Positions 34,891-47,880 of a stretch of 64,000 nucleotides of DNA are shown here, one piece after another. Below the pieces are notes generated by a model, which ran no database searches, was not told the DNA's origin, and saw nothing but the letters and a program-made list of their open reading frames with translations. The stretch is from assembly GCA_016791425.1 (NCBI GenBank), contig JAEUMQ010000007.1, positions 372,001-436,000 of the forward strand. The letters are read 5' to 3'. A program made the position numbers and the translations under genes. Every line of letters starts with the position of its first letter. The stretch's first letter is position 1. This DNA comes from Hyphomonadaceae bacterium. Lineage in GTDB: Bacteria; Pseudomonadota; Alphaproteobacteria; Caulobacterales; Aquidulcibacteraceae.

Positions 34891-35406
34891 GTGATCCCGA
34901 CGCTCCCGCAACTCGGCCGTCTCGCCTTCGTCGCGCTCACCGTGCCGACGATGATGGCGCTCGCGCTTAGTGAACGCGATTGGCTTTTCGCGGCGTTCAC
35001 CAGTTTCGATGATCTGGCCCGCGCGTCGCTCTTTCACATCGCCTACGCGCTTCTGGCGCCGCTGTTCATCGTCGGGCTGCCGCTGATCGCGCTGCGCAAT
35101 CTCACCATCGGCCGCGCGCCCGCGCTCCTCGCCGCTGCGACCGTGTTCGGTTGCCTCCTCTGGCCGCAGCTCGACGCGCGCGACTACGCCGACCAACGCT
35201 ACGAGGCGGTCCAGGCGCTCTGGCGTACGAACCGCCCCTCGCATTACATCAATCGCGAGATCCGCTGGGGCGAAGCCCGCCCCGACGCTCTCATCGAAGG
35301 CGCGCTCTTGGGCTGCCTCTGCGCGCTGGCCTGGCTCGGCCTGGAGACTTTGTCGGCCAAGGCGTCGCAACAACCCTTGCGGTTTCGCGACGATCGGCTT
35401 ACTTAG
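34891..35406 (+). CDS. hypothetical membrane protein
   Basis: This protein of about 171 residues has hydrophobic helices near the N-terminus (LAFVALTVPTMMALAL), at about 45-70 (IAYALLAPLFIVGLPLIAL) and near the end (GALLGCLCALAWLGLETL), with a charged middle region (DARDYADQRYEAVQALWRT). I recognise no family. The GTG start at 34891 is a guess; a TTG ten codons upstream at 34861 is also possible. It follows trmB by under 50 bp and precedes a strong terminator. Confidence 0.6.
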   Translation: MIPTLPQLGRLAFVALTVPTMMALALSERDWLFAAFTSFDDLARASLFHIAYALLAPLFIVGLPLIALRNLTIGRAPALLAAATVFGCLLWPQLDARDYADQRYEAVQALWRTNRPSHYINREIRWGEARPDALIEGALLGCLCALAWLGLETLSAKASQQPLRFRDDRLT

Positions 35407-35443
35407 ACGCCAAGAACATCGCTGACGCTCTCGACGAGAGCAT

Positions 35444-35480
35444 CGGCGGCGGTCCCGGGAGGGGCCGCCGCTTTTGGTTT
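35444..35480 (+). terminator. intrinsic terminator before rimP
   Basis: GCGGCGGTCCC (35446-35456) pairs with GGGGCCGCCGC (35461-35471), one G-T pair included, across a GGGA loop, then TTTTGGTTT. It ends the trmB transcription unit and insulates the rimP-nusA operon. Confidence 0.85.
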
Positions 35481-35504
35481 ATCTAGGGCCTGAGTTTCCG
35501 AGCC

Positions 35505-36032
35505 ATGCGCGCGTCGTCGCCCATCGAGGAACGCCTGATCGCCTTGATCGAGCCGGTTGCGGCCGAGCGCGGCTTCCGCCTCGTGCGCGTCCGCCTCTCC
35601 GGCAATCGTCGCAAGCGCCTGCAGATCATGGCCGAACGCGGGGACGGCACGATGCCGGTCGAAGGCTGCGCCGTTCTCTCGCGCGCGGTGTCCGCCGTGC
35701 TGGAGGAGAAGGACCCGATCCAGGGCGAGTACGACCTGGAAGTGTCGAGCCCCGGCATCGATCGGCCGCTGGTGAGCCTCGAGGATTTCGATCGCTTCGC
35801 CGGCCACGAGGCCAAGCTGGAGACGTCGGTCATGATCGACGGCCGCCGCCGCTTCCGCGGAACCCTCGCGGGCCGCGACGGCGACGCGGTGAAGCTGACC
35901 ATGCCGGAAGGCGATCTGATCGTGGCGTTCGCATCGCTCGCCGATGCGCGCCTCGTGCTCACCGACCGGCTGATCGAGGAAGATTTGAAACGCGCCAAGG
36001 CGGCCGAAGCCGCCGAACGCGCACAGAACTGA
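35505..36032 (+). CDS. rimP: ribosome maturation factor RimP
   Basis: This 175-residue protein shows the RimP pattern: an N-terminal alpha/beta domain (LIEPVAAERGFRLVRVRL, KRLQIMAERGDGTMPVEGC), the hallmark YDLEVSSPGIDRPLVSLEDFDRF and a C-terminal SH3-like barrel (GTLAGRDGDAVKLT). It assists 30S subunit assembly. It heads the operon and is separated from nusA by 85 bp that hold a palindromic repeat. Confidence 0.95.
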   Translation: MRASSPIEERLIALIEPVAAERGFRLVRVRLSGNRRKRLQIMAERGDGTMPVEGCAVLSRAVSAVLEEKDPIQGEYDLEVSSPGIDRPLVSLEDFDRFAGHEAKLETSVMIDGRRRFRGTLAGRDGDAVKLTMPEGDLIVAFASLADARLVLTDRLIEEDLKRAKAAEAAERAQN

Positions 36033-36037
36033 ACGCT

Positions 36038-36095
36038 CCTCCCTCCCCTGGAAGGGGAGGGTGTCGCGGCGAAGCCGCGACGGGTGGGGTGAAGG
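36038..36095. repeat. double-hairpin intergenic repeat
   Basis: CCCTCCCC-TGGAA-GGGGAGGG (36041-36061) is followed by GTCGCGGC-GAA-GCCGCGAC (36063-36081) and GGGTGGGGTGAAGG. It lies between rimP and nusA inside the operon. Partial relatives occur near 47135-47175, 50496-50526 and inside trmB. Confidence 0.75.
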
Positions 36096-36117
36096 AACGA
36101 GAGAAAGAGAGAAAGCT

Positions 36118-38767
<2,650 letters not shown>

Positions 38768-38778
38768 GGGAGGGCCTC

Positions 38779-39504
38779 ATCACGCAATCGTCAAAGCCCA
38801 AGGACAAGCTGCGCGAGCGCCGATGCGCGGCGACCGGCGAGACGATGTCGGAGGACAACCTCGTCCGCTTCGCGCTCGGGCCGGATGACGAGATCGTCCC
38901 CGACGTCGCCGCGAATCTGCCCGGCCGCGGCGTTTGGGTGACCGCGACCCGCGCCGCGATCGACGGGGCGGTCAAGCGCAACGCCTTCGCCCGCTCGTTG
39001 AAGCAGGCCGTGCGCGCACGCCCTGATCTTGCGGACCGGACGGAAGAATTTCTCACCCGGCGCTGCCTCGATTATCTCGGCCTCATGCGCCGCGCCGGAG
39101 CGCTTGCCCTCGGCTTCGAGCAGGTCGAGGCCGCGCTCCGCAAGCGAATCGCGTTCGCCCTCATCGAAGCCGCCGACGGGGCCGATGACGGTCGCGAGAA
39201 GCTTTTGCGACTGGCGGTTCACAGCGGCGCTCCCCATCTCTCGGCATGCTTCACGGCGGCCGAATTGGGCGTGGCGCTTGGGCGCGCTCATGTGGTACAT
39301 GCCGCGGTGCTCCAAGAGCGCATGGCGCAGCGTTGGGTGGCGGAAATCGGCCGCCTTTCGGGATTCCGCGCTATCGTTCCGGGCTCTTGGCCCGAATCTC
39401 TTCGCCTTGAAGGCCCCAGGCTCGTTGCGAGCGGGCCCGACGAACAGGGGATGGGTGAGAGCTTGGCGGGCGGGGAGCAATCTCCGTCCCGCCCCGATGT
39501 GTGA
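38779..39504 (+). CDS. ylxR: YlxR/DUF448 and L7Ae-like RNA-binding protein
   Basis: This protein of about 241 residues has the DUF448 motif ERRCAATGE, LVRFALGPDDEIVPDVAANLPGRGVWV, and a C-terminal L7Ae-like domain (LDYLGLMRRAGALALGFEQVEAAL). The motif lies upstream of the first ATG (38845), and no ATG, GTG or TTG precedes it after the asd stop. The best start is ATC at 38779, with GGAGG 5 nt upstream; CTG 38809 is another option. It overlaps nothing and sits between asd and infB. It probably binds RNA in translation or RNase P modulation. Confidence 0.85.
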   Translation: MTQSSKPKDKLRERRCAATGETMSEDNLVRFALGPDDEIVPDVAANLPGRGVWVTATRAAIDGAVKRNAFARSLKQAVRARPDLADRTEEFLTRRCLDYLGLMRRAGALALGFEQVEAALRKRIAFALIEAADGADDGREKLLRLAVHSGAPHLSACFTAAELGVALGRAHVVHAAVLQERMAQRWVAEIGRLSGFRAIVPGSWPESLRLEGPRLVASGPDEQGMGESLAGGEQSPSRPDV

Positions 39505-39597
39505 TTCGACGGGTGATTTTCTGGCGACCCGCGGCCAAGCCGGCCGCGATCCGGGCGCTTCAAGGTTTTGATGCCGAGTTCTGACGCCAAGGTACGA

Positions 39598-42252
39598 ATG
39601 ACTGACAGTACTGAACAGGAAAAGCCGGCTTCCGGCCGGAAGCCTCTGACGCTGACGCGCACCACCTCCACGGGCACGGTGCGGCAGAGCTTTTCGCATG
39701 GGCGCACCAAGGCCGTTGCGGTCGAGGTCAAGGAAAAGCGGGCGATCGGCCGCACGGGCGCCGCCGGTCCCCAGCCCGCCCCGCTTGGGCCGGGCGTTCC
39801 CCCGCCGATCCGCCCCGCAGTCGCGCCGAGCGCGCCGGCCCCGAGCGCGCCTGCGCCGGAGGCGGCCGGTCGCGCCGCGGCATCCGCGCGCGGCGCCATC
39901 ACCGACGACGAAACGCGCCGCCGGCAGGAGGCCGTCCAGCGGGCCATGGGCGAGCGCCAGGTCCGCGACGCCCGCGCCCGCGAGGAAGAGACCCAGCGCC
40001 GCGCCCTCGAGGACGCTCAGCGCCGCCGGCAGGAAGAGGACGCCGCGCTGGCCGCCGAATCCGAGGCCCGCCGTCGCGCCGAAGCGGACCAGGAAGCCCA
40101 ACGGCTTGCCGCATCCGGCGCCCGCTCCGACGCCGCCCCGCGCCCCGCCGAGCCGCAGCAGCAGGCGCGCGGCGAGGCCGTCCCGGCGCCCCAAAACGGA
40201 AACCAGGGCCAGGCCGCCGCGCAGCAGCCGAAGGAAAGCCCCGACATCCTCTCCGAGCTTGGCGGCCGCCTGAAATCGGCCCGCAAGCCATTGGCGCCCG
40301 CGCCGGTCAAGCCTGCCAAGAAGGGCGAGCCGCGTCGCCGCGAAGGCAAGCTCACGCTCGACATGGTCGAGCGCATCACCGAGGGCGACGACGACCGCGT
40401 CCGCTCGCTCGCGGCCTACCGCCGCGCGCAGCAAAAGGAAAAGGAACGCCGCGCCAAGCTCATGGGCGGCGAGCGCGAGCGCGTCGCGCGCGAAGTCGTG
40501 ATCCCCGAAACCATCACGGTGCAGGAGCTGTCCAACCGGATGGCGATCCGCGTGGCCGACATCATCAAGTTTATGATGCGCCAGGGCCAGATGGTGAAGA
40601 TGACCGACACGCTCGACGCCGACACCGCCGAGCTCATCGCCACCGAATACGGCCACGTCGTCCGCCGCGTCGCCGAGAGCGACGTCGAGGACGGTCTGCA
40701 GGGCGACCTCGATCCGCCCGAAACGCTGAAGCCGCGCCCGCCCGTCGTCACGGTCATGGGCCATGTCGATCACGGGAAAACGTCGCTGCTCGATGCGCTT
40801 CGGCAAACCGACGTCGCGGCCGGCGAAGCCGGCGGCATCACCCAGCACATCGGCGCCTACCAGGTGCGCCTGAAGGACGGCAAGCGCGTCACCTTCCTCG
40901 ACACGCCCGGCCACGCCGCGTTCTCCTCCATGCGCGCCCGCGGCGCACAGGTGACGGACATCGTGGTGCTGGTCGTCGCCGCCGACGACGGCGTGATGCC
41001 GCAGACGATCGAGGCGATCAATCACGCCAAGGCGTCGGGCGTTCCGATCATCGTGGCGGTCAACAAGATCGACAAGCACGACGCCAATCCGGACCGCGTG
41101 CTCACCGATCTCCTGCAGCATGAGATCGTCACCGAGAATTTCGGCGGCGACGTTCTGCACGTGCCGGTCTCCGCCACGGCCAAGACCAATCTCGACAGGC
41201 TCGTCGAAACGATCGAACTGCAGGCGGAAGTCCTGAACCTCCGCGCCAATCCCGATCGTCCCGCCGACGCGGTGGTGATCGAATCCAAGCTCGACCGCGG
41301 CCGCGGCGCGGTCGCCACCGCGCTCGTGAAGCGCGGCACGCTGAAGCGCGGCGACATCGTCGTCGCCGGCGGCGTCTGGGGGCGCGTGCGCGCCCTGGTT
41401 GATGAGCGCGGCCAGCAGCTTTCCGAGGCCGGCCCTAGCCAGCCGGTCGAGATCATGGGTCTCGAAGGCGTGCCCGATCCGGGGGACATCCTCCACGTCG
41501 TCGAGAACGAGAACCGCGCCCGCGAAGTCGCCGACTATCGCGCTCGCCTGAAGCGCCAGCGCATCGCGCAGGGCGCCGGCGCCGGTCAGCGCACGTCGCT
41601 CGAGCAGATGATGGCGCGCTTCAAGGATTCCTCCACGAGCGAGCTTTCCCTTCTGGTCAAGGCTGATGTTCAGGGCTCGGCCGAAGCAATTGCCGGCTCG
41701 CTGGACAAGCTCGGCACCGACGAGGTGCGCGCCCGCATCGTGCATGCCGGGGTTGGCGCGATCAGCGAGTCCGACGTGCAGTTGGCCAAGACGTCAGGCT
41801 CGCCGATCATCGGCTTCAATGTCCGCGCCTCGAAGGAGGCCCGCGAGCTCGCCGAGCGCGAGGGCGTCGAGATCCGCTATTACGCGATCATCTACGACCT
41901 GATCGACGACATCAAAGGCGTCATGTCCGGCATGCTCGCGCCGCAGATGCGCGAGACGTTCCTCGGCAACGCCGAAGTGCTGGAGGTGTTCAACATCTCC
42001 AAGGTCGGCAAGGTCGCCGGTTGCCGCGTCAGCGACGGCGTCGTCCGCAAGGGCGCCAACGTCCGCATCATCCGGGACAATGTCGTCATCCAGGAGATGG
42101 GCGTCCTGACCACGCTGAAGCGTTTCAAGGACGAGGTGAACGAGGTTCAGTCCGGCCAGGAATGCGGCATGAGCTTCGGTCCCTTCCAGGACATCAAGCA
42201 AGGCGACGTGATCGAGTGCTTCAATGTCGAAGTGGTCAAGCGCTCGCTCTAA
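39598..42252 (+). CDS. infB: translation initiation factor IF-2
   Basis: This 884-residue GTPase has an N-terminal basic segment ([17 protein letters not shown]), a long Ala/Arg/Glu-rich linker, an IF2_N domain ([22 protein letters not shown]) and the G domain with [24 protein letters not shown] and NKID. Domains II-IV follow. It places initiator tRNA on the 30S subunit. ATG 39598 matches alphaproteobacterial N-termini; ATG 39571 upstream also has AAGG at the right distance, so a longer isoform is possible. Confidence 0.96.
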   Translation: MTDSTEQEKPASGRKPLTLTRTTSTGTVRQSFSHGRTKAVAVEVKEKRAIGRTGAAGPQPAPLGPGVPPPIRPAVAPSAPAPSAPAPEAAGRAAASARGAITDDETRRRQEAVQRAMGERQVRDARAREEETQRRALEDAQRRRQEEDAALAAESEARRRAEADQEAQRLAASGARSDAAPRPAEPQQQARGEAVPAPQNGNQGQAAAQQPKESPDILSELGGRLKSARKPLAPAPVKPAKKGEPRRREGKLTLDMVERITEGDDDRVRSLAAYRRAQQKEKERRAKLMGGERERVAREVVIPETITVQELSNRMAIRVADIIKFMMRQGQMVKMTDTLDADTAELIATEYGHVVRRVAESDVEDGLQGDLDPPETLKPRPPVVTVMGHVDHGKTSLLDALRQTDVAAGEAGGITQHIGAYQVRLKDGKRVTFLDTPGHAAFSSMRARGAQVTDIVVLVVAADDGVMPQTIEAINHAKASGVPIIVAVNKIDKHDANPDRVLTDLLQHEIVTENFGGDVLHVPVSATAKTNLDRLVETIELQAEVLNLRANPDRPADAVVIESKLDRGRGAVATALVKRGTLKRGDIVVAGGVWGRVRALVDERGQQLSEAGPSQPVEIMGLEGVPDPGDILHVVENENRAREVADYRARLKRQRIAQGAGAGQRTSLEQMMARFKDSSTSELSLLVKADVQGSAEAIAGSLDKLGTDEVRARIVHAGVGAISESDVQLAKTSGSPIIGFNVRASKEARELAEREGVEIRYYAIIYDLIDDIKGVMSGMLAPQMRETFLGNAEVLEVFNISKVGKVAGCRVSDGVVRKGANVRIIRDNVVIQEMGVLTTLKRFKDEVNEVQSGQECGMSFGPFQDIKQGDVIECFNVEVVKRSL

Positions 42253-42841
42253 TCTGCTGGCGCTGGCCGCTGTCGCGTTGGCGCTCGGCGCCTGCGCGCG
42301 CGATGAGGGCCAGGCCTCCGACAGCCGCGCCGCGCGTGCGTCCGCGATCGTCGATCCCGAGATGCGCGTGGACGAGGTCTCGCAGGAGGAACCCGGCGTC
42401 GCGCGCCGGGTCTGGCGCGCCGGCAACGATACGGCGCGCACCATCGCGGGCAATCTCTCGGTGAGCCTGGAGGAGGGCAGGGGCGGGCCGCTTGCGCTGG
42501 CGTTCGCCACCGGCGTCACCATCCGCGCCGAGCAGCTCTCCGCCCACCGCGCCAACACCAAGACCGGCGGCCCCGACAACCAGACTTTCGCGCAGCTGCT
42601 GGGTCTGCCCGACCAGGTGGACGTGCGCGTCTATCGCGTCGTCGATGAGCGCGTATCGCAAAGCGCCTCGCGCGGCGGCTTGTGCGGAGAGCTGCGCACC
42701 ACCGCGATGGCGGTGGCCGAGTTCGTTGATGATACGCGCTGGGTGCTCCGCATCGCGGCCAGCCGCGGCGAGGTCGCCCCCGGCGACGCGGGCGGCGATC
42801 CCCAGGTGTGCGGCGTGTTCGCCTACGAGCAGCCGCAATAG
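42224..42841 (+). CDS. hypothetical lipoprotein
   Basis: This 205-residue protein has a lipobox signal ([13 protein letters not shown]) and a mature part with [23 protein letters not shown], a [18 protein letters not shown] stretch and [16 protein letters not shown]. The function is unknown. Its start overlaps the infB 3' end by 29 nt in another frame, so it is coupled to infB. It weakly resembles the lipoprotein at 59213-59824: both place a LLGL/LMGL motif, a GLC/SLC cysteine and a V-V-F/W strand in the same order. Confidence 0.75.
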   Translation: MSKWSSARSNLLALAAVALALGACARDEGQASDSRAARASAIVDPEMRVDEVSQEEPGVARRVWRAGNDTARTIAGNLSVSLEEGRGGPLALAFATGVTIRAEQLSAHRANTKTGGPDNQTFAQLLGLPDQVDVRVYRVVDERVSQSASRGGLCGELRTTAMAVAEFVDDTRWVLRIAASRGEVAPGDAGGDPQVCGVFAYEQPQ

Positions 42842-42871
42842 AAGGCGCGGACGAGGTCCGCAGGAAATTCC

Positions 42872-43285
42872 ATGACTCGCCGCCACCATCCCGCCCGCAG
42901 CGCCGGGCCCTCCCAACGCCAGCTTCGCGCCGGCGAGCTGGTGCGTCACGCGCTGGTCGAGATCCTCGCGCGCGAGGAATTGCGCGATCCCGATCTCACC
43001 GGCTGCTCGATCACCATCGGCGAGGTGCGCGCCTCTCCGGACCTGAAGCACATGAACGTCTTCGTCGCCGCCCTTGGCGCGCACGATCCGGCGCGCATCG
43101 CCGCTGCGCTGGGCCGCCATGCTGCGTTTCTGCGCGGCCGGCTCGGCCGCCAGATCGAGCTGCGCTTCACGCCCGAGCTGCACTTCCTCGCCGACATCTC
43201 CTACGACGAGGCCCAGCACATCGAGGATCTGCTCAAGCGCCCCGACATCGCCCGCGATCTGAAGCGGGACGGGGAGCCGAGCTGA
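42872..43285 (+). CDS. rbfA: ribosome-binding factor A
   Basis: This 137-residue protein shows the KH-like RbfA fold: [48 protein letters not shown] and RIELRF-type [31 protein letters not shown]. It assists 16S rRNA 5'-end maturation during 30S assembly. Its TGA overlaps the ATG of truB by one base. Confidence 0.95.
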   Translation: MTRRHHPARSAGPSQRQLRAGELVRHALVEILAREELRDPDLTGCSITIGEVRASPDLKHMNVFVAALGAHDPARIAAALGRHAAFLRGRLGRQIELRFTPELHFLADISYDEAQHIEDLLKRPDIARDLKRDGEPS

Positions 43286-44265
43286 TGGGCCGTCGCAAGA
43301 AGGGCGATGTGGTCGATGGCTGGGTCATCCTCGACAAGCCCGAAGGCATCACCTCGACGGACGCCGTGTCCGCCGTGCGCCGCATCTTCAATGCCCAGAA
43401 GGCCGGCCACGCCGGCACGCTCGATCCGTTGGCCTCGGGCGTGCTGCCGATCGCGCTCGGCGAGGCCACCAAGACCGTCCCGTTCCTGGTTTCCGCCGAT
43501 AAATCCTACCTTTTCACCATCCGCTGGGGCGCCTCGACCGCCACCCAGGACCGGGAAGGGGAGGTCATCGCCAGGAGCGACGTCCGCCCGACCGCCTCGC
43601 GGATCAGCGAGGCCCTGAAAGCGTTCGTCGGCGAGATCGACCAAGTCCCGCCGGCCTACAGCGCGATCAAGATCGACGGCGAGCGCGCCTACGACCTCGC
43701 GCGCGCTGGCGAGGCCATCGAGCTCGAGCCTCGCAAGGTTGAGGTCTACGGCGTAGAGCTGGCCGAGACCCCCGAACCGGACCTCGCGACGATAAACCTC
43801 CGCTGCGGCAAGGGCTTCTATGTTCGCGCCCTGGTGCGCGATCTGGCCGCCGCGCTAGGGGCGGAAGGCCACGTGCACGCCCTCCGCCGCACGTCGGTCG
43901 GCTCGTTTCACGTCGATGACGCAGTTCCTCTCGACGTGTTGAAGGAACTGGGCCATAAGGGCGCCGCGTCCGAACGCCTCTGTCCCGTGGAGACCGCGCT
44001 GGCCGACATCCCGGCGCTGGCCATAAGCGGGGAGGACGCGTTCAAGCTCAGACAAGGACGGCCGATTGTCCTGCTTCCGCACATCGCGGAAGCGCTCAGG
44101 GACAAGTTCAAGCCCCGCACCATCTCCGGCCAGGACGCCTCGCGCGCCGCACTGGCGATGTGTGAAGGGAAGGCCGTTGCTCTGGGCGACGTACGCGCGG
44201 GACGCTTCAAGCCCACCCGCGTGTTCCACCTTTCGTCAGCAACCCAATTTTCGTCAACGGAGTGA
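43285..44265 (+). CDS. truB: tRNA pseudouridine(55) synthase TruB
   Basis: This 326-residue enzyme has the catalytic aspartate D47 in [15 protein letters not shown], plus [40 protein letters not shown] and a C-terminal PUA-like region. It converts U55 to pseudouridine in the T-loop of tRNAs. Its start overlaps rbfA and its stop is 3 bp before the rpsO start, so the three are coupled. Confidence 0.95.
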   Translation: MGRRKKGDVVDGWVILDKPEGITSTDAVSAVRRIFNAQKAGHAGTLDPLASGVLPIALGEATKTVPFLVSADKSYLFTIRWGASTATQDREGEVIARSDVRPTASRISEALKAFVGEIDQVPPAYSAIKIDGERAYDLARAGEAIELEPRKVEVYGVELAETPEPDLATINLRCGKGFYVRALVRDLAAALGAEGHVHALRRTSVGSFHVDDAVPLDVLKELGHKGAASERLCPVETALADIPALAISGEDAFKLRQGRPIVLLPHIAEALRDKFKPRTISGQDASRAALAMCEGKAVALGDVRAGRFKPTRVFHLSSATQFSSTE

Positions 44266-44267
44266 CG

Positions 44268-44537
44268 ATGTCGATTACGATCGAGCGCAAGTCCAAGGTC
44301 ATCAAGGAGCATGCGCAAACCAAGAACGATACGGGCTCGCCCGAAGTGCAGGTCGCGATCCTGTCCGAGCGCATCTCCAACCTCACCGAGCATTTCAAGA
44401 CGCACAAGAAGGACAACCATTCGCGTCGCGGCCTCTTGAAGATGGTCTCCCAGCGTCGCCGCCTGCTCGACTATCTGAAGTCGCGCAACGCCGGCCGCTA
44501 CCAATCGCTGATCGAGAAACTGGGCCTGCGCCGCTAG
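44268..44537 (+). CDS. rpsO: 30S ribosomal protein S15
   Basis: This 89-residue protein is the normal S15 length. It has [19 protein letters not shown] [36 protein letters not shown] and [10 protein letters not shown]. It binds 16S rRNA early in 30S assembly. The start ATG at 44268 was chosen over a GTG two codons earlier to match the usual length. Confidence 0.97.
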   Translation: MSITIERKSKVIKEHAQTKNDTGSPEVQVAILSERISNLTEHFKTHKKDNHSRRGLLKMVSQRRRLLDYLKSRNAGRYQSLIEKLGLRR

Positions 44538-44781
44538 GCGCGCGCCCGAGGCCGCCCAGTGGCCGCTTTGCGAAAAGCGTTCGGAAGCGGTCTCGAAGAA
44601 GTCGTCTCCCATGGGGGAGGCGCGCCCGCGCGCAAGCGCGGTTTGGGGCGTTCAACGCGCTGTTCATCGAACAGGCTTCGCCCCTGACGCCGGCGCATCG
44701 CCATGCGCCACCCCTTCCGTCAAGGGATGGAAGGGCAGACGCCGCGAGCGGGCATTGGGGCCCGTCGCGGGGAGACATGTC
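44538..44781 (+). other. rpsO-pnp intergenic leader
   Basis: These 244 bp hold no gene. They include an imperfect stem (GCCGCTTTGCGAAAAGCG with a CGGAAGCGGTC arm) that could attenuate rpsO read-through, and GC-rich stretches that could fold as the RNase III-type leader hairpin known upstream of pnp in other bacteria. That role is inferred. Confidence 0.5.
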
Positions 44782-47031
44782 ATGTTCAACACACAATCCG
44801 TTTCCATCGACTGGGCGGGGCGCAAGCTGACGCTCGAAACCGGCCGCCTCGCGCGGCAGGCGGACGGCGCCGTCTACGCGACCTGGGGCGAGACCGCGCT
44901 CCTCGCGACCGTCGTCTACGCCAAGGAAGCCAAGCCCGGTCAGGACTTCTTTCCGCTTACTGTGAACTATCAGGAGAAGTACTTCGCCTCTGGCCGCATT
45001 CCCGGCGGCTTCTTCAAGCGCGAAGGCCGCCCGACCGAGCGCGAGACGCTGCTGTCGCGCCTGATCGATCGTCCGATCCGCCCGCTCTTCGTCGAGGGCT
45101 TCAAGAACGAAGTCCAGGTCATCATCACGGTTCTTTCCTGGGACAATGAGAACGAGAGCGACATCCTCGCCATGGTCGCCGCCTCCGCGGCGCTGACGAT
45201 TTCCGGCGTGCCGTTCCGGGGCCCCATCGGGGGCTCGCGCGTCGGCTGGATCGGCGACAAGCCGGTGCTCAACCCGACGATTCAGCAGATGGCGGAATCG
45301 AAGCTCGACCTTGTCGTCGCCGGCACCCATGACGCGCTGATGATGGTGGAATCCGAGGTCAAGGAACTGACCGAGGCGCAGATGCTCCAGGCGCTCAATC
45401 TCGCGCACAAGGGCATGCAGCCGGTGATCGACGCGATCATCGAGCTCGCAGAGAAGTCCTCGAAGGAGCCGTTCGAGTTCGAGCCGGTCGATCTGAAGCC
45501 GCTGAAGCAGAAGATCGCGAGCCTTGTCGAAGGCGATCTCCGCGCCGCCTATCAGATCGTCAAGAAGGACCAGCGCTACGGCGCGGTCGGCGCCGCGCGG
45601 GACATGGCCAAGGCCGCGCTCGTGAAGTCGGACGCGAACCCCGACGGCATCGATCCGAACCAGTTCAAGGAGGCTTTCAAGGAACTGGAGAGCGATATCG
45701 TCCGCTCGCGGATCGTGAAGGAGAAGGCCCGCATCGATGGTCGCGCCGTCGATAAGGTGCGCCCGATCGAAAGCATGGTCGGCTTCCTGCCGCGCACGCA
45801 CGGCAGCGCGCTCTTCACCCGCGGCGAGACGCAGGCGATCGTCGTCGCCACGCTCGGCACCGCGGAGGATGAGCAATTCATCGACGCGCTCTCCGGCACC
45901 ACCAAGCAGCGCTTCATGCTGCACTACAACTTCCCCCCCTACAGCGTCGGCGAAACCGGCCGCATGGGCGGGGCAGGGCGCCGCGAGATCGGCCACGGCA
46001 AGCTCGCCTGGCGCGCGCTCCAGGCCGTGCTCCCCACCGCGGAGCAATTCCCCTACACGATCCGCCTGGTCTCGGAGATCACCGAGTCCAACGGCTCGTC
46101 CTCGATGGCCACCGTCTGCGGCGCCTCGCTCGCGCTGATGGACGCGGGCGCGCCCATCTCCGCGCCGGTCGCCGGCGTCGCGATGGGCTTGATCCTGGAA
46201 GACTACGGCTACGAAGTGCTCACCGACATCCTCGGCGACGAGGACCATCTCGGCGACATGGACTTCAAGGTCGCGGGCACCGAGAAGGGCATCACGTCCC
46301 TGCAGATGGACATCAAGGTCGCCGGCATCACCGAGGAGATCATGAAGGTCGCGCTCGAGCGGGCGCACGCGGGCCGCATGCACATCCTCGGCGAGATGAA
46401 CAAGGCGCTCTCGCATTCGCGCAGCGAAGTCGGCGCCAACGCGCCGCGCATCGTCCAGATCACCATCCCCACCGACAAGATCCGCGACGTGATCGGCACG
46501 GGCGGCAAGGTGATCCGCGAGATCGTGGAGAAGACCGGCGCCAAGGTGAACGTCGAGGACGACGGCACGGTGAAGGTCGCGTCTTCTGATCAGGCCAACA
46601 TCGAAGCGGCGATCAAATGGATCAAGTCGCTGACGAGCGAGCCGGAGGTCGGCCAGATCTATGACGGCAAGGTCGTGAAGGTGATGGAGTTCGGCGCCTT
46701 TGTGAACTTCTTCGGCGCCAAGGACGGCCTCGTGCACGTGAGCCAGATGGCCCGCGAGCGCGTGAACAATCCGTCCGACCTCGTCAAGGAAGGCGATATG
46801 GTCAAGGTGAAGCTCCTGGGCTTCGATGACCGCGGCAAGGTGCGCCTCTCGATGAAGGTCGTCGATCAAGCCACCGGCGCCGACCTCACCGCCGAGCTCG
46901 GCGAAGAGGCCGAGGATCATGGCGGCCGTCCGCGCGGAGATCGTGGAGATCGCGGAGACCGCGGCGATCGCGGCGATCGCGGCGATCGCGGCGATCGCGA
47001 TCGCCGTCCCCGCCGCCGCGACGCCGGCTGA
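44782..47031 (+). CDS. pnp: polyribonucleotide nucleotidyltransferase (PNPase)
   Basis: This 749-residue protein has two RNase PH domains, with [20 protein letters not shown] and [17 protein letters not shown], then a KH domain ([20 protein letters not shown]) and an S1 domain ([17 protein letters not shown]). It degrades RNA phosphorolytically and is a degradosome partner. The C-terminus carries seven GDR repeats, then [10 protein letters not shown], an Arg-rich RNA-binding-like tail. A 54-bp stretch of this 3' end recurs at 47797-47850. Confidence 0.96.
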   Translation: MFNTQSVSIDWAGRKLTLETGRLARQADGAVYATWGETALLATVVYAKEAKPGQDFFPLTVNYQEKYFASGRIPGGFFKREGRPTERETLLSRLIDRPIRPLFVEGFKNEVQVIITVLSWDNENESDILAMVAASAALTISGVPFRGPIGGSRVGWIGDKPVLNPTIQQMAESKLDLVVAGTHDALMMVESEVKELTEAQMLQALNLAHKGMQPVIDAIIELAEKSSKEPFEFEPVDLKPLKQKIASLVEGDLRAAYQIVKKDQRYGAVGAARDMAKAALVKSDANPDGIDPNQFKEAFKELESDIVRSRIVKEKARIDGRAVDKVRPIESMVGFLPRTHGSALFTRGETQAIVVATLGTAEDEQFIDALSGTTKQRFMLHYNFPPYSVGETGRMGGAGRREIGHGKLAWRALQAVLPTAEQFPYTIRLVSEITESNGSSSMATVCGASLALMDAGAPISAPVAGVAMGLILEDYGYEVLTDILGDEDHLGDMDFKVAGTEKGITSLQMDIKVAGITEEIMKVALERAHAGRMHILGEMNKALSHSRSEVGANAPRIVQITIPTDKIRDVIGTGGKVIREIVEKTGAKVNVEDDGTVKVASSDQANIEAAIKWIKSLTSEPEVGQIYDGKVVKVMEFGAFVNFFGAKDGLVHVSQMARERVNNPSDLVKEGDMVKVKLLGFDDRGKVRLSMKVVDQATGADLTAELGEEAEDHGGRPRGDRGDRGDRGDRGDRGDRGDRDRRPRRRDAG
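46936..46998 (+). repeat. 9-nt tandem repeat in the pnp 3' end
   Basis: Seven tandem 9-nt units, from GGAGATCGT through four identical GGCGATCGC units, encode seven Gly-Asp-Arg repeats. The identical units suggest recent expansion by slippage. Confidence 0.9.
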
Positions 47032-47083
47032 GCTTGGAGCGCGCGCCTGCGAGGCGCGCATTCCTTCCGCCTACGGAAGAAAC

Positions 47084-47122
47084 AAAAGCGGCGCGCTCCT
47101 CGCGGGGCGCGCCGTTTTCTCT
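47084..47122 (+). terminator. intrinsic terminator of pnp
   Basis: AAAGCGGCGCGC pairs with GCGCGCCGTTTT (one G-T pair) across a 10-nt loop, ending in TTTTCTCTTT. It lies about 55 bp after the pnp stop. A separate small hairpin GCGCGCCT-GCG-AGGCGCGC lies just upstream. Confidence 0.85.
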
Positions 47123-47238
47123 TTGCCTCCAACCCTCTCCCCCAGAGGAGGAGAGGGCGGGGTGACGGGCTGCGCTGCGCTCGACACGAATCGCCGACGC
47201 CGGTTCCTTAACTGCGTGTGGGTAGTGTGCGCCTTCCG

Positions 47239-47853
47239 ATGCACAGCAAGCTCCCGCCCCAGCCGAAGCCGTTGCCGCCGAAGGCCGCGCTCTTCGTCGG
47301 AGCGCTGTGCCTCGCGGCGGGCCTGCCGTCTCTGCTCGGCGGTCTTGGCCTCATCGGGATCGAGATGGCCGCGCCGCCCTGGGTGGTCGCCTGCGCGGGC
47401 CTCTGCTTCACGGGCGCCGGCGTAGCGTTCATCGTCAGCGCCTGGGCCCCGAAGGGAAGCATCGATGGCGCCCTGGCCCCCGATGCGCCAGCGCCGCTGC
47501 GCCTGATCGAGTTCCTCGCCGCGCTCGCCGTTCCGGCCGGCTTCGCCGGCATGATGACGTGGTTCTTCATCGGCGACAAAGCGCACGAGATGGCGCAGAT
47601 GCTCGCGCCGCTCCTCATCGTGGATGTGGTCGAAGTCGAACGCCGACTTCGCTTCGGCGTCGCCGTCGCATCAGCTGTCTGCTGGTCGATGTTTCTCGTC
47701 CTCGCCCTGCACGGCGCCCGCAAGCTTCTGTGCCGTGTGCGTGGCGCGGGTGGGAACGACAACGTTGAGACGGAGCGCGGGCGGCCTTTCGACCGGGGAG
47801 ACCGCGGCGATCGCGATCGCCGCCCCCGCCGCCGGAACCGCGAAGGCGGCTGA
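47239..47853 (+). CDS. hypothetical membrane protein with PNPase-like C-terminal tail
   Basis: This 204-residue protein has about four hydrophobic helices (near 18-40, 45-65, 90-110 and 140-160) and a cytoplasmic-looking tail. The last 20 residues read [20 protein letters not shown], almost the same as the PNPase C-terminus. The nucleotide sequence there matches pnp with three repeat units removed, so the pnp 3' end appears copied onto this gene. The membrane part has no family I know. The start could be the GTG at 47218 instead; neither has a clear Shine-Dalgarno. Confidence 0.7.
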   Translation: MHSKLPPQPKPLPPKAALFVGALCLAAGLPSLLGGLGLIGIEMAAPPWVVACAGLCFTGAGVAFIVSAWAPKGSIDGALAPDAPAPLRLIEFLAALAVPAGFAGMMTWFFIGDKAHEMAQMLAPLLIVDVVEVERRLRFGVAVASAVCWSMFLVLALHGARKLLCRVRGAGGNDNVETERGRPFDRGDRGDRDRRPRRRNREGG

Positions 47854-47880
47854 TCCTCAGCCCACACCCCACTCACGCTC

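Noticed and set aside
38791..41745. A 984-codon open frame antisense to infB
   Set aside because: It is a GC-driven shadow of infB; its protein is arginine/aspartate/histidine-rich with no motifs.
46936..46998. CRISPR-like repeat
   Set aside because: The 9-nt units are contiguous with no spacers and encode the PNPase tail.
44395..47061. An 888-codon open frame antisense to pnp
   Set aside because: Composition is that of a mirror frame (long Leu/Arg/Asp/His runs), and pnp is clearly the real gene.
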